From an uncultured Kiloniellaceae bacterium (GTDB lineage: Bacteria > Pseudomonadota > Alphaproteobacteria > Kiloniellales > Kiloniellaceae), in assembly GCA_947493695.1 (NCBI GenBank), contig CANLSF010000001.1, positions 496,001 to 560,000 of the forward strand: DNA of 64,000 nt. Direction: 5' to 3'. This document shows positions 1 through 8,791 of the stretch, piece by piece (the first letter of the stretch is position 1; every line of letters starts with the position of its first letter). A program made the translations under genes and the position numbers. The notes beneath the pieces were generated by a model. The model was given only the letters and a program-made list of their open reading frames with translations. It did not search any database and was not told the origin of the DNA.

Positions 1-179
1 GCACTGAAACGATATTTTAACAAAATCACAACCCATAGTGTGCTGCGTACATCTATCCGGTAGCATCAGAATGATTGAGCGGTTATCTTCGCCGCAAACT
101 CGTAGATTGCAATTCAGTAAAGAGATTTAGTCCATTGCCTTTTAATGAACCCGGTACCGAAGCACCCGCACAACCCGCC

Positions 180-1295
180 ATGGCGACAGCAGCGGCGAGC
201 GCTGATCAGCCCGCTCAACAATTTGCCGTCTACGACGGAACCATGGGCAGCGTCGGCAAAATCGCCGTCGTTAATGCCCTGTTGGGCCTCTTTACGCTTG
301 GTATCTATCGGTTTTGGGGCAAAACCAACATGCGGCGGCACCTCTGGAGCCGCGTGACCCTTCTCGGAGATCGGCTGGAATACACCGGAAAGGCCATGGA
401 GTTGCTCTTGGGGTTCCTGGTTGCAGCCGTCGCGATGGCTGCTCTATCCGGCGCACTCGTCGGCATTCAGTTGCTTGTGGGCGGGAACGAAGCGCTCCGC
501 GTTTCTTTAACGACGGTCTATATGGTCGTGCTCTACTTCCTGATCTTCTTCGCCGTCTTCCGGGCCCGGCGTTACCGTCTTTTACGGACTCAATGGCGGG
601 GCATCCGGTTTTCGCAAACCGGCAGTGCACGCAGCTATGCCCTGCGCGCGATGGGCCTGTTGTTTTTGACCGGTTTCACCCTCGGCCTCACCTACCCTTA
701 CATGCAGAACCACTTGCAGAGCTACCGGACGAACCACACCTGGTTCGGCAATCGCCAGTTGGCCTTTGACGGGCGTGCCTCCGAACTCTTCTGGAAGTGG
801 GTTTTGGCGCTGGTTCTGTTTATCCCGACACTGGGCATTTCGCTGCTGTGGTATAGCGTTACCGAGTTCCGCTACTTCACTTCGCGGACACGTTTTGGCG
901 GCCTCTCCTTCTCAAGCACGCTGACGACCATGAAGGTCTTCCTGATCTATCTGGTTTTCGCGATCGCTTTCTTTGTTCTCTATCTCGTGCTCATCGGTGG
1001 TATTGGCGGCGTCATGGCTGTCACGACCGATTTTAGCAGTGTTGGCCAAGCCGATAATCCTTTCGCGCACATGTCTCCGGTCACCGTGTTGGGTATTGTC
1101 ATCGCGTCACTCGTCGTTGTGTCCCTTTTGAACGTGGTCCAGTTCATTCTCTTCCTGCACCCGATGATCCGCGCCGTCACGGAAACCTTGCTTGTGACGG
1201 GCACGATCGATCTGGATGATATCAAACAGAGCGATGCGCAACGCGGCGGCCAGGGTGAAGGTCTCGCAGATGTTCTGGATGTCGGCGCGATATAG
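180..1295 (+). CDS. DUF898 (YjgN-like) inner membrane protein
   Basis: The 371-residue product is a polytopic membrane protein of the DUF898/YjgN type. The family hallmark is visible near the N-terminus as FAVYDGTMGS followed by TLGIYRFWGKT and RRHLWSR, and a related repeat occurs later (FDGRASELFWKWVLA, then a basic YFTSRTRFGG stretch). About six to eight hydrophobic segments follow. The molecular function of the family is unknown. I chose the ATG at 180 because the conserved domain begins about 15 residues later; upstream in-frame TTG codons at 135 (after a weak AAAGAG) and 75 are possible. The M48 protease gene 48 bases downstream on the same strand suggests an envelope-stress or quality-control operon, which is inference. 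Confidence 0.85.
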   Translation: MATAAASADQPAQQFAVYDGTMGSVGKIAVVNALLGLFTLGIYRFWGKTNMRRHLWSRVTLLGDRLEYTGKAMELLLGFLVAAVAMAALSGALVGIQLLVGGNEALRVSLTTVYMVVLYFLIFFAVFRARRYRLLRTQWRGIRFSQTGSARSYALRAMGLLFLTGFTLGLTYPYMQNHLQSYRTNHTWFGNRQLAFDGRASELFWKWVLALVLFIPTLGISLLWYSVTEFRYFTSRTRFGGLSFSSTLTTMKVFLIYLVFAIAFFVLYLVLIGGIGGVMAVTTDFSSVGQADNPFAHMSPVTVLGIVIASLVVVSLLNVVQFILFLHPMIRAVTETLLVTGTIDLDDIKQSDAQRGGQGEGLADVLDVGAI

Positions 1296-1343
1296 GCTGG
1301 AGCACCCTGAGTTGGCGCAGCTAAACGTCGGAGAACTCTGACT

Positions 1344-2429
1344 TTGAGTGACTATCACGGCAGCTTTAATGATGGCAGCTCGGCGGTCCGGCAGGACGTA
1401 TCGGTCAGCATCGATCTGGCCGGGCTCCGGATTACGGGGACGGATCAGGCTGTGCCGATTATCTGGCCCTTTACTGAACTGGAAGCCGTCGACAACATAG
1501 CCACCCAAGTTCCTTTCCGGATCGGCTGTACCTCCTGGCCGGACGCCAGACTGACCCTCAATGACCAACGCCTCCTGTCCGATTTCAGGGTCCACGCGCC
1601 ACATCTCTTCGGACCGCCGGTCAGCAAGCGTCTGCGCAATATAGCGCTATCGATTGCGGGTGCCGGACTCCTGGGCGCATCGATCTGGTTCGGTTTGCCG
1701 CTCGCTTCGAAATGGGTTGCCTCGACCGTACCCATCGAGTGGGAAGTCGCGATTGCCGACCAGTTCTCGGGCGAGTTGGTCAAAGAATTCGCAGCGATGA
1801 CAAATGATGAGCCTCGGGTTTGCGACAATCGGGCAGGACTGTTGGCCCTCGACGGGTTGATCGTCCGATTGGCCGAGGCCGGTGGAAGCCCCTACGACTT
1901 CCAGGTCCAGGTCATCGACGGTGGACTGAACAACGCCTTTGCCCTACCGGGCGGGCGCATCTTCATCTTCCGTGGACTACTGGAATTTGCCCAGAGCCCG
2001 GATCAGCTCGCAGCCGTTCTGGCCCATGAGATGGGGCACGTTACCCTGCAACATGGCACCACAGCGATTGTTCAGGGCCTGGGCATCAGTTTTGTTTTCT
2101 CGGTCCTTTTGGGAGACATGGGCGGCGGTGTCGTTGCGGCGGCCGGTGAGATCCTGCTGCGCATGTCCTACAGCCGGGAAGCGGAGGCGGAAGCCGACCG
2201 TTCTGCCATCGCCCTCCTGCAAAAAGCCGATCTGAAGTTCGGCGGCCTTTCGAGCTTTTTCGAGCGCCTGGCTGAAGAAGACGGAGATCTGCCGGCAGCC
2301 CTTCAGATGCTCTCGACCCATCCCTCGAGTGAACAACGCGCACGCCTGACAGAAGGCATGGAGGACAGCGGCAGGCCCGCCCTGTCCGACAAAGAATGGC
2401 AGGCCCTCCGCGACATCTGCAAACAGTAG
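1344..2429 (+). CDS. Membrane-anchored M48-family zinc metalloprotease
   Basis: This 361-residue protein has a soluble N-terminal part, one transmembrane segment at about residues 97-120, and a C-terminal M48 peptidase domain. The zinc-binding HEMGH motif lies at residues 228-232 and the third-ligand region (SREAEAEADRSA) about 50 residues later, with the usual NAFALPGG strand before the motif. It is therefore predicted to be an active envelope gluzincin, likely degrading or processing damaged envelope proteins. The TTG start at 1344 is supported by a GGAG Shine-Dalgarno sequence about ten bases upstream; no better ATG exists. It follows the DUF898 gene closely and is probably cotranscribed with it. 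Confidence 0.88.
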   Translation: MSDYHGSFNDGSSAVRQDVSVSIDLAGLRITGTDQAVPIIWPFTELEAVDNIATQVPFRIGCTSWPDARLTLNDQRLLSDFRVHAPHLFGPPVSKRLRNIALSIAGAGLLGASIWFGLPLASKWVASTVPIEWEVAIADQFSGELVKEFAAMTNDEPRVCDNRAGLLALDGLIVRLAEAGGSPYDFQVQVIDGGLNNAFALPGGRIFIFRGLLEFAQSPDQLAAVLAHEMGHVTLQHGTTAIVQGLGISFVFSVLLGDMGGGVVAAAGEILLRMSYSREAEAEADRSAIALLQKADLKFGGLSSFFERLAEEDGDLPAALQMLSTHPSSEQRARLTEGMEDSGRPALSDKEWQALRDICKQ

Positions 2430-2476
2430 AAGCCTGCAGGCTCTCTCTTTATCTCTAGATTCAATAAACGACAAAA

Positions 2477-2502
2477 CCCGCGTCCCGGGACCGGGATGCG
2501 GG
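2477..2502 (-). terminator. Rho-independent terminator of the ffh-rplS operon
   Basis: A 12-bp stem (CCCGCGTCCCGG / CCGGGATGCGGG, one G-T wobble) with a 2-base loop is followed on the minus strand by TTTTGT. It sits about 80 bases beyond the rplS stop codon. A second GC-rich hairpin without a T-run lies between it and rplS at 2518-2550. Confidence 0.75.
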
Positions 2503-2582
2503 CCTGCTACTGCCTAAGCCCGTCTGCACCCAATGCTGACGCAGGCGGGCTCGGCAAGAGCTATCGTAAAAGGGAAGAGGGC

Positions 2583-3044
2583 TTAGCCGTTCGCGGCGGC
2601 TTTAGCGGCCTTGTTGGCAGCCTTCTGCGCAGCCTTTGCGTCGGCTGCAACCTGCCGCTCTGCGGCTGCTGCCTTACCGGCTGCACCCGTTGTCTTCTCG
2701 GCGATACGCGCCGACTTACCACGACGGCCACGCAGGTAGTAGAGCTTGGAGCGGCGGACATCACCGCGGCGCACGAGCTCAACCGAGGCCAGACGCGGGC
2801 TGTAAAGCGGGAATACGCGCTCGACGCCTTCACCGTAGGAGATCTTCCGCACGGTGAAAGAGGAGTGCAGACCGCGGTTCTTGCGGGCAATGCAGACGCC
2901 TTCGAAGGCCTGAACACGCTCACGCGTGCCTTCAACAACCTTCACGTTGACACGAACGGTATCGCCTGGGGCGAAATCCGCTGCAGAACCTTTAGCGCTC
3001 AGCGCGGCGACCTGCTCTTGTTCGATCTGCTGGATCGTATTCAT
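2583..3044 (-). CDS. rplS: 50S ribosomal protein L19
   Basis: L19 sits at the interface of the 30S and 50S subunits. The 153-residue product begins [12 protein letters not shown] and carries the family core [32 protein letters not shown], and the ending [23 protein letters not shown]. It has an Ala/Lys-rich C-terminal extension of roughly 35 residues, common in alphaproteobacteria. The ATG at 3042-3044 is chosen because it starts the conserved domain; the frame stays open upstream only because it overlaps trmD. It is the last gene of the ffh-rpsP-rimM-trmD-rplS operon, 11 bases after trmD. Confidence 0.97.
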   Translation of the reverse strand: MNTIQQIEQEQVAALSAKGSAADFAPGDTVRVNVKVVEGTRERVQAFEGVCIARKNRGLHSSFTVRKISYGEGVERVFPLYSPRLASVELVRRGDVRRSKLYYLRGRRGKSARIAEKTTGAAGKAAAAERQVAADAKAAQKAANKAAKAAANG

Positions 3045-3055
3045 CGCTCTATTCC

Positions 3056-3811
3056 TTACTCTTCGTCGGCACGGCCTTTGCCGTGCGCTTCGTTTCTTTG
3101 CTTCAGGTACCGCGCCCAGAGATCGGGCCGCCGTGCCTTGGTAATTTCTTCCGCCTGAGCTAAGCGCCACAGGCGTATATTGTCATGATGCCCCGACGTC
3201 AAGACCTCAGGCACCCCGCGGCCCTGCCAATCGGCGGGTCGCGTGTAAAGGGGATACTCAAGTAACCCCTGTTCGAACGACTCCTCACGCGATGATTCGT
3301 CGTTCCCCATCACCCCCGGCAACAAGCGAATCACGGCATCCATCAACACCAGAGCCGCCGGCTCGCCACCGGACAAAACATAATCGCCGACACTCACCTC
3401 GACGATATTCCGAGCGTCCAGCACCCGCTGGTCCACTCCCTCATATCGCCCGCACAGCAGCGTTACACCGGGCTCCGCAGCCAGACCATGAACAAAGTCC
3501 TGATCCAGGAGCCGCCCGCGCGGCGACAAATACAATACCGGCCCCGGTCGATCCCCGACCGACGCCAGAGCGGCATCCACCACATCCGGGCGCATAACCA
3601 TGCCTGCGCCGCCACCGGAGGGCGTATCGTCGACGGAGCGGTGTTTATCGCGCGCAAAGTCGCGAATGTCCACCGTTTCCAGAGACCAACGCCCCGATTT
3701 AAGCGCCCGTCCGGCCAGCGACTGACCCAACGACCCGGGGAACATCTCCGGATAAAGGGTCAGAACACGGGCGTCCCAACAGACAATCTCTTGCGACGCA
3801 GTGTCGGTCAC
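3056..3811 (-). CDS. trmD: tRNA (guanine-N1)-methyltransferase
   Basis: TrmD methylates G37 of tRNAs reading CNN codons using S-adenosylmethionine, preventing +1 frameshifting. The 251-residue product shows the SPOUT-fold signatures: [16 protein letters not shown] near the N-terminus, [17 protein letters not shown], the knot-forming [13 protein letters not shown] and the [16 protein letters not shown] segment, plus the C-terminal [13 protein letters not shown]. Translation starts with GTG at 3811. It lies between rimM (44 bases upstream) and rplS. Confidence 0.97.
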   Translation of the reverse strand: MTDTASQEIVCWDARVLTLYPEMFPGSLGQSLAGRALKSGRWSLETVDIRDFARDKHRSVDDTPSGGGAGMVMRPDVVDAALASVGDRPGPVLYLSPRGRLLDQDFVHGLAAEPGVTLLCGRYEGVDQRVLDARNIVEVSVGDYVLSGGEPAALVLMDAVIRLLPGVMGNDESSREESFEQGLLEYPLYTRPADWQGRGVPEVLTSGHHDNIRLWRLAQAEEITKARRPDLWARYLKQRNEAHGKGRADEE

Positions 3812-3855
3812 CTTGCCGCCTCTCCTTCAAAGCGCCTTAACAGCAGGCGCCTCAA

Positions 3856-4419
3856 TCAACCAGAACCGGCTTCACCGGTTTCCACTTCCTGCGGCGGATC
3901 CACAACGACCCGCCCGGCCTTGATATCCACCAGAGGCACCGCCTGCTTGGTGAAGGGTAAAAGCCAGGATTTCCCCTCAGGTGGCAAAACCTCCAGCAAA
4001 TCACCGCCACCGAAGTTGTGCATCGCTTTCACGCTGCCCAATTCTTCTCCGGCATTGTTCTCAACCCGCAGACCGATCAGATCGGCGTTGTAGAATTCTT
4101 CTTCATCCTCCGGCTCCGGCAAAACCGAGCGCGCAACATAAAGGCGTGTTCCCCGCAGGGCCTGGGCCTGATCCCGGTCGGTCACCCCGGCAAACGCCGC
4201 GAGAACCGTCTCCTTGACCTGGCCCTTGATCGTCGGATCGTACTGACGCTGCCCCTTGGCATCGCTTAGCGGTCCGTAGGCCCCGATATCCAACGGTTCG
4301 GCGGTAAAGCTCTTGATCTTCACCAGACCCCGAACCCCGTGAGCGCCAGCGACAACACCGAGACAAACTCTGTCCTCGGAAACTGCCGTTGGCATCGATT
4401 GGGCGTTGGGCTCAGCCAT
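3856..4419 (-). CDS. rimM: 16S rRNA processing factor RimM
   Basis: RimM assists maturation of the 30S head domain and binds S19. The 187-residue product has the N-terminal beta-barrel (CLGVVAGAHGVRGLVKIKSF, LRGTRLYV, EEEFYNADLIGLRV) and the C-terminal PRC-barrel half (FGGGDLLEV, WLLPFTKQAVP, VDIKAGRVVVDPP). The extra 16 N-terminal residues before the conserved start may be real or mean initiation slightly downstream. It sits 36 bases after rpsP in the ribosomal/SRP operon. Confidence 0.96.
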   Translation of the reverse strand: MAEPNAQSMPTAVSEDRVCLGVVAGAHGVRGLVKIKSFTAEPLDIGAYGPLSDAKGQRQYDPTIKGQVKETVLAAFAGVTDRDQAQALRGTRLYVARSVLPEPEDEEEFYNADLIGLRVENNAGEELGSVKAMHNFGGGDLLEVLPPEGKSWLLPFTKQAVPLVDIKAGRVVVDPPQEVETGEAGSG

Positions 4420-4455
4420 GGATCAGTCCTGCTGCCGAACAACTTCCACCGGAGC

Positions 4456-4860
4456 TTAAGCTTCGGCGGCTTCCTCTGCAGGCGCTTCTTCAGCCGGAGC
4501 AGCAGCGGCCTCTTCAGCCTCACGCTTGGCTTCGGCTTCCATTGCAAGACGCTCCTGGGCCTTCGCCTTCGGCTTGTCTTTCTTGGTCTGCTTAGGCACC
4601 GCAGGCGTCGCATAAAGATCGTTGGCCGCCAGGATACGGGCGACCCGGTCCGTCGGCAGAGCGCCAACAGAGAGCCAATGCTTGATGCGCTCTTCGTTAA
4701 GCTTCACACGATCTGGATGATCCTTGGCAACCATCGGATTGTAAGCACCGACCTTCTCGATGAAGCGGCCATCACGCGGGCTGCGCGTATCGGCAACAAC
4801 GACACGGTAATAAGGACGTTTCTTGGCGCCACCACGGGCCAAACGGATTTTTACGGACAT
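4456..4860 (-). CDS. rpsP: 30S ribosomal protein S16
   Basis: S16 is a primary assembly protein of the 30S subunit. The 134-residue product starts [19 protein letters not shown] and continues with the typical [21 protein letters not shown] and the [16 protein letters not shown]-like region. The last 45 residues form an Ala/Glu/Lys-rich extension typical of alphaproteobacterial S16 and likely disordered. It follows ffh after 98 bases. Confidence 0.97.
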   Translation of the reverse strand: MSVKIRLARGGAKKRPYYRVVVADTRSPRDGRFIEKVGAYNPMVAKDHPDRVKLNEERIKHWLSVGALPTDRVARILAANDLYATPAVPKQTKKDKPKAKAQERLAMEAEAKREAEEAAAAPAEEAPAEEAAEA

Positions 4861-4958
4861 CGAACTTCCTTCTACTCTTATTCTCTCGGTCCGGTCTGCC
4901 GACCAAGCCTTTCGACTCTGTCTTGCCCCTGACCTTCGTTAAGCAATGATCTCGTTTT

Positions 4959-6329
4959 TTACTGGGGGAACCCGCCACCAGGCGGCATGAGTCCCGAGAG
5001 GCCCTGACGCATCAGCCCCTTTTTCCCCATTTTCTTGACTTTTTTCATCATGCGGTTGGCTTCCTGATACTGCTTCAGGAGCTTATTGATTTCCTGCACC
5101 GTAGTGCCGGAACCACCCGCAATCCGGACTTTTCGGCTCGCCTTGATCAACTCCGGCTTCGCCCGTTCCTTCTTGGTCATCGAGGACAGCATAGCCAGTT
5201 GACGCTTCACCATGCCGTCATCCAGCTTTGCGTTCTGCATCTTGGCCATCTGGGCTTTGTTCATGCCCGGCAGCATGTTCATCAGGCTGGAGAGCCCACC
5301 CATCTTCTGCATCTGCTTCAGCTGCGACGCCAGATCATCCAGGTCGAACTTGCCCTTCTGCATCTTCTTGGCAAGTTTTTCAGCCTCGTCCTGGTCAATG
5401 GTCTCGGCGGCCTTTTCGACCAGAGAGACCACATCGCCCATACCCAGGATCCGCGACGCGATACGGTCAGGGTGGAAATCTTCCAGCGCATCCAGTTTTT
5501 CACCGGAACCCAGCAGCTTAATCGGGCAACCGGTAACCGCCCGCATGGAAAGGGCCGCACCACCGCGCGCATCACCGTCCACACGGGTCAGCATAATGCC
5601 CGTAATACCGAGTTTTTCCTGGAACGCCGAAGCAACATTGACGGCGTCCTGACCGGTCATGGCGTCGGCAACAAGCAGGGTTTCATGAGGCTTGGTCGCA
5701 TCGCGGACCGCCGCAACCTCTGCCATCAACTCTTCATCGATGGCCAGACGACCTGCGGTGTCGAGCATGACCACGTCGTAGCCTTCCAGGGCGCCGCTTT
5801 GCAGGGCGCGCTTGGCAATGGCAACCGGCTGCTCGCCGGGAACGATATTCAGAGTTTTGACCAGAGCCTGCTCGCCCAGCACCCGCAGCTGTTCCTGTGC
5901 CGCCGGGCGCCGGACGTCAAGCGAGGCCATCAGAACCTTTTGCTTGTCCTTGCCGGTCAGCCGCAGCGCAATTTTGGCGCAGCTTGTCGTCTTACCGGAC
6001 CCCTGCAGGCCGACCATCATGATCACCGTCGGCGGTGTCGTGGTCAGGTTGAGGGCCGCATGCTCGGATCCAAGCGTCTCGACCAGATGGTCGTTGACGA
6101 TCTTGATGACCATCTGGCCCGGCGTGACAGAGCGCAGAACTTCCTGGCCGATCGCCTTTTCACGGACTCCTTCGACGAAATCCTTGACCACCGGCAGGGC
6201 GACATCCGCTTCCAGCAACGCAACACGGACCTCGCGCAGGGCCGCCGAAACGTCCTCTTCGCTAAGGGCACCGCGCCGGCGAAGCTTGTCAAAGACATCG
6301 CCAAGGCGTTCCTGAAGGCTATCAAACAT
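4959..6329 (-). CDS. ffh: Signal recognition particle GTPase Ffh
   Basis: Ffh binds signal sequences of nascent inner-membrane proteins and, with 4.5S RNA and FtsY, docks ribosomes at the Sec translocon. The 456-residue protein has the N domain, the GTPase domain (P-loop GLQGSGKTTSCAKIA near residue 107, DVRRPAAQEQL, LDTAGRL, TRVDGDARGGAALS) and a methionine-rich M domain with the GSG-containing RIAGGSGT RNA-binding helix and a tail rich in Met, Lys and Gly. It heads the operon; its partner ftsY lies at 8.8 kb. Confidence 0.98.
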   Translation of the reverse strand: MFDSLQERLGDVFDKLRRRGALSEEDVSAALREVRVALLEADVALPVVKDFVEGVREKAIGQEVLRSVTPGQMVIKIVNDHLVETLGSEHAALNLTTTPPTVIMMVGLQGSGKTTSCAKIALRLTGKDKQKVLMASLDVRRPAAQEQLRVLGEQALVKTLNIVPGEQPVAIAKRALQSGALEGYDVVMLDTAGRLAIDEELMAEVAAVRDATKPHETLLVADAMTGQDAVNVASAFQEKLGITGIMLTRVDGDARGGAALSMRAVTGCPIKLLGSGEKLDALEDFHPDRIASRILGMGDVVSLVEKAAETIDQDEAEKLAKKMQKGKFDLDDLASQLKQMQKMGGLSSLMNMLPGMNKAQMAKMQNAKLDDGMVKRQLAMLSSMTKKERAKPELIKASRKVRIAGGSGTTVQEINKLLKQYQEANRMMKKVKKMGKKGLMRQGLSGLMPPGGGFPQ

Positions 6330-6501
6330 ACCGGCTCGATCCGATCCTTAGTAAATCCAACCCCCGGAGGGGAACCTTAGGCCAAACGCAGTTTGCGCCA
6401 GTGCGCGATACTCGCGGACTGGCGGGGCTTCTCGAAGCCGGCAGATAGCCAAAGCTGTGATGGCGCGGAACATAAGCGCCGAAATCAGACCCGTCAAGGG
6501 C

Positions 6502-6565
6502 TAGACCGGATCATGTTTTGTCGGGACCACGTTATGGTTTCGTCAAAACATGTGAATCCGCTCTA
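6502..6565. repeat. Palindromic intergenic element, 64 bp
   Basis: The left arm starts TAGACCGGATCATGTTTTG and the right arm, read on the opposite strand, starts TAGAGCGGATTCACATGTTTTG; they pair over most of their length with a short insertion. Similar GAGCGGAT...GTTTTG palindromes are dispersed in many alphaproteobacterial genomes, in my recollection. The element is noncoding and could form a hairpin in RNA or a cruciform in DNA. Confidence 0.6.
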
Positions 6566-6578
6566 ACTCTTTTAATTT

Positions 6579-6641
6579 AGATCAGATTCACAAGCACGAT
6601 AGATCGCCTTTGGCGATTCCATCTAAACTTGATCTGATCTA
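6579..6641. repeat. Second palindromic element (AGATCAGAT family)
   Basis: Outer arms TAGATCAGATTCA and TGATCTGATCTA pair at 11 of 12 positions, and an inner hairpin ATCGCC-TTT-GGCGAT sits at the centre. A diverged half-copy occurs at 26615-26654, showing that it is a dispersed repeat rather than a unique regulatory site. Confidence 0.6.
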
Positions 6642-6716
6642 GGAATCAGCTGCAATGCAGGCGGAGCATACCTTCGCCATGGACTTATGGCCATCTCTGG
6701 CCATATAACCCGGGTC

Positions 6717-7550
6717 ATGGATCAGCTATCGTTCATAAAAATGCACGGTGCGGGCAACGATTTCGTCGTGCTCGACGGCCGCAGCACGCCTGTTCCGCTC
6801 ACGATAGCGGAGGCACAGGCGCTGGCTGACCGTCATTTCGGCATCGGCTGCGATCAATTGATCGTTATGGAGCCGCCGACCAGCGAGGGCGCCGATCTCT
6901 TCATGCGCATTCGCAACCCGGACGGCGGTGAATCCGAAGCCTGCGGGAATGCAACGCGTTGCATCGCATCCCTTGTCATGGGGGAAACCGGTCGCGACCA
7001 GGTTGTCATCGAGACCCTGGCCGGGCACTTACCGGCCCGGACCGCAGACGCAGGCCTGATTACCGTGGATATGGGTCCTGCCAATCTGGCCTGGCAGGAG
7101 ATCCCCCTGGCCGAAGAACGCGACACACTCCATCTGGGCATAGGTGCCGGACCCCTGCAGGATCCCGTGGCAGTAAACATGGGCAATCCTCATGCTGTCT
7201 TTTTTGTCGAGGATGCCGACGCCATAGATCTGGCCACACTCGGCCCGAAGCTGGAGCACGACCCCCTGCTGCCCGAACGCGCCAATATCTCGGTCATCTC
7301 GCCGAAAGGTCCCGATCGCCTGCGCCAGCGGGTGTGGGAGCGCGGCGCCGGGATCACGCTTGCCTGCGGATCGGGCGCCTGTGCAGGGGCTGTTGCCGCC
7401 GCCCGGCGCGGTGTTACGGGTCGCAAGGTCGAGACCACCATGGACGGCGGCGTGTTGAAGCTCGAATGGCGCGAAGACGGCCATGTGCTCATGACTGGGC
7501 CAGTAGCGACCTCTTTTCGCGGCCAGGTAAGCCGGGCGGAGCTGTCATGA
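6717..7550 (+). CDS. dapF: Diaminopimelate epimerase
   Basis: DapF interconverts LL- and meso-diaminopimelate for lysine and peptidoglycan synthesis without a cofactor, using two cysteines. The 277-residue product has FIKMHGAGNDFVVLDG at the N-terminus, the first catalytic Cys in EACGNATRC, and the second in TLACGSGACAGAVAA. GNPHAVFFVED and ERGAG are also present. I chose ATG 6717 (MDQLSFIKM) because family members start immediately before the FxKMHG motif; ATG 6687 would add ten residues and neither has a strong Shine-Dalgarno sequence. Its stop overlaps the mtaB start (ATGA), indicating translational coupling. Confidence 0.96.
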   Translation: MDQLSFIKMHGAGNDFVVLDGRSTPVPLTIAEAQALADRHFGIGCDQLIVMEPPTSEGADLFMRIRNPDGGESEACGNATRCIASLVMGETGRDQVVIETLAGHLPARTADAGLITVDMGPANLAWQEIPLAEERDTLHLGIGAGPLQDPVAVNMGNPHAVFFVEDADAIDLATLGPKLEHDPLLPERANISVISPKGPDRLRQRVWERGAGITLACGSGACAGAVAAARRGVTGRKVETTMDGGVLKLEWREDGHVLMTGPVATSFRGQVSRAELS

Positions 7551-8791
7551 CCGACCCCAAGATCATCACCTTCGGCTGTCGTCTCAACAGCTACGAGTCC
7601 GAAGTTATGCGCGGCCACGCCAAGGCCGCCGGCATGACTGACGCCATTATCATCAATACCTGTGCAGTCACAGCCGAGGCAGAGCGTCAGGCACGCCAGA
7701 CCATCCGCCGCGCCCGCCGGGAAAACCCCAACGCGCAGGTCATCGTCACCGGTTGCGCAGCCCAGATCTCGCCCGACAGCTATGCGGGCATGCCCGAAGT
7801 CGACCGGGTGCTGGGCAATGAGGAAAAGCTGAAAGCCGAGAGTTTCGGCCTCGATCAGACCGAGCGCGTTGTGGTCAACGACATCATGTCGGTCACGGAA
7901 ACCGCCGCGCACCTGATCCACGGCTATGAAGAACGTACCCGCGCTTTCGTCCAGGTTCAGCAGGGCTGCAATCACCGCTGTACCTTCTGCATTATCCCCT
8001 TCGGTCGCGGCAACAATCGATCCGTTCCGATCGGCGAAATCGTAAAGCAGGTCCGTGTTCTGGTCGAAAACGGCGTTGCCGAAATCGTCTTCACCGGCGT
8101 GGATATCACCGATTACGGCAAGGATCTCCCCGGCCAACCGAGCCTGGGCCAGATGGCACGCCGCCTGCTCGCCCTGGTACCCGAACTGAAGCGCCTGCGC
8201 CTCTCTTCTGTCGATCCGGTTGAGGTCGACGACGATATTATGCGCCTGCTGGCAGAAGAAGAACGCCTGATGCCGCACCTTCATGTTTCCCTGCAGGCCG
8301 GAGACGACATGGTCCTGAAGCGCATGAAGCGGCGGCACCTGCGGGCGGATGCAGTCAACTTTTGCGAAAGGGTCCGTAGCTTGCGACCTGACGTCGTCTT
8401 CGGCGCGGATATCATTGCAGGCTTCCCGACCGAGACCGACGAGATGTTCGAGAATTCCCTGCGCGCGGTCGACGACTGCGGCCTGACCTATCTGCACGTC
8501 TTTCCTTATTCGCCCCGCCCCGGCACGCCGGCAGCCCGTATGCCCCAAGTGCCCGGTAATCTGCGCAAGGAGCGCGCTGCCCGGCTGCGAGCCTTGGGCG
8601 CTGAGCGCGAGGCGCAGTTTCTAAGAAGCAGAATTGGCGGCACCGCACAGGTTCTGGTCGAGAAAGACGGCTTCGGCAGGAGCGAACACTATGCGCCTGT
8701 CATTCTTCCCGCCGGGCATATCGGTGAAGTTCTTCCAATTGAAATCAAGGGCTTGGATAAGTCCCAACTGATCGGGGCGCTTGCGGCGTGA
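7547..8791 (+). CDS. mtaB: tRNA t6A37 methylthiotransferase
   Basis: MtaB converts N6-threonylcarbamoyladenosine-37 of tRNA to its 2-methylthio form using radical SAM chemistry. The 414-residue product has the N-terminal UPF0004 domain (FGCRLNSYES, INTCAVTAEAERQARQ, VTGCAAQ) providing three Cys ligands for one cluster, the radical-SAM CxxxCxxC motif in QGCNHRCTFCIIPFGRG, and a C-terminal TRAM-like region. Short GCRLN rather than GCQMN at the start argues for MtaB over MiaB. The ATG at 7547 overlaps the dapF stop and the stop overlaps the ftsY GTG, so the three genes form a tightly coupled operon. The open frame extends further upstream inside dapF but without a better start. Confidence 0.95.
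   Translation: MTDPKIITFGCRLNSYESEVMRGHAKAAGMTDAIIINTCAVTAEAERQARQTIRRARRENPNAQVIVTGCAAQISPDSYAGMPEVDRVLGNEEKLKAESFGLDQTERVVVNDIMSVTETAAHLIHGYEERTRAFVQVQQGCNHRCTFCIIPFGRGNNRSVPIGEIVKQVRVLVENGVAEIVFTGVDITDYGKDLPGQPSLGQMARRLLALVPELKRLRLSSVDPVEVDDDIMRLLAEEERLMPHLHVSLQAGDDMVLKRMKRRHLRADAVNFCERVRSLRPDVVFGADIIAGFPTETDEMFENSLRAVDDCGLTYLHVFPYSPRPGTPAARMPQVPGNLRKERAARLRALGAEREAQFLRSRIGGTAQVLVEKDGFGRSEHYAPVILPAGHIGEVLPIEIKGLDKSQLIGALAA

Larger units (their letters stand above)
6330..6716. other. Intergenic region between divergent ffh and dapF with two palindromic elements
   Basis: No gene is supported in these 387 bases. The part next to ffh (6330-6500) should hold the ffh promoter on the minus strand, though I cannot name one confidently. 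The remainder is occupied by two inverted-repeat elements, listed separately. Confidence 0.6.

Noticed and set aside
2518-2550. GC-rich hairpin between rplS and the terminator
   Set aside because: It has no T-run, so it was not called as a separate terminator.
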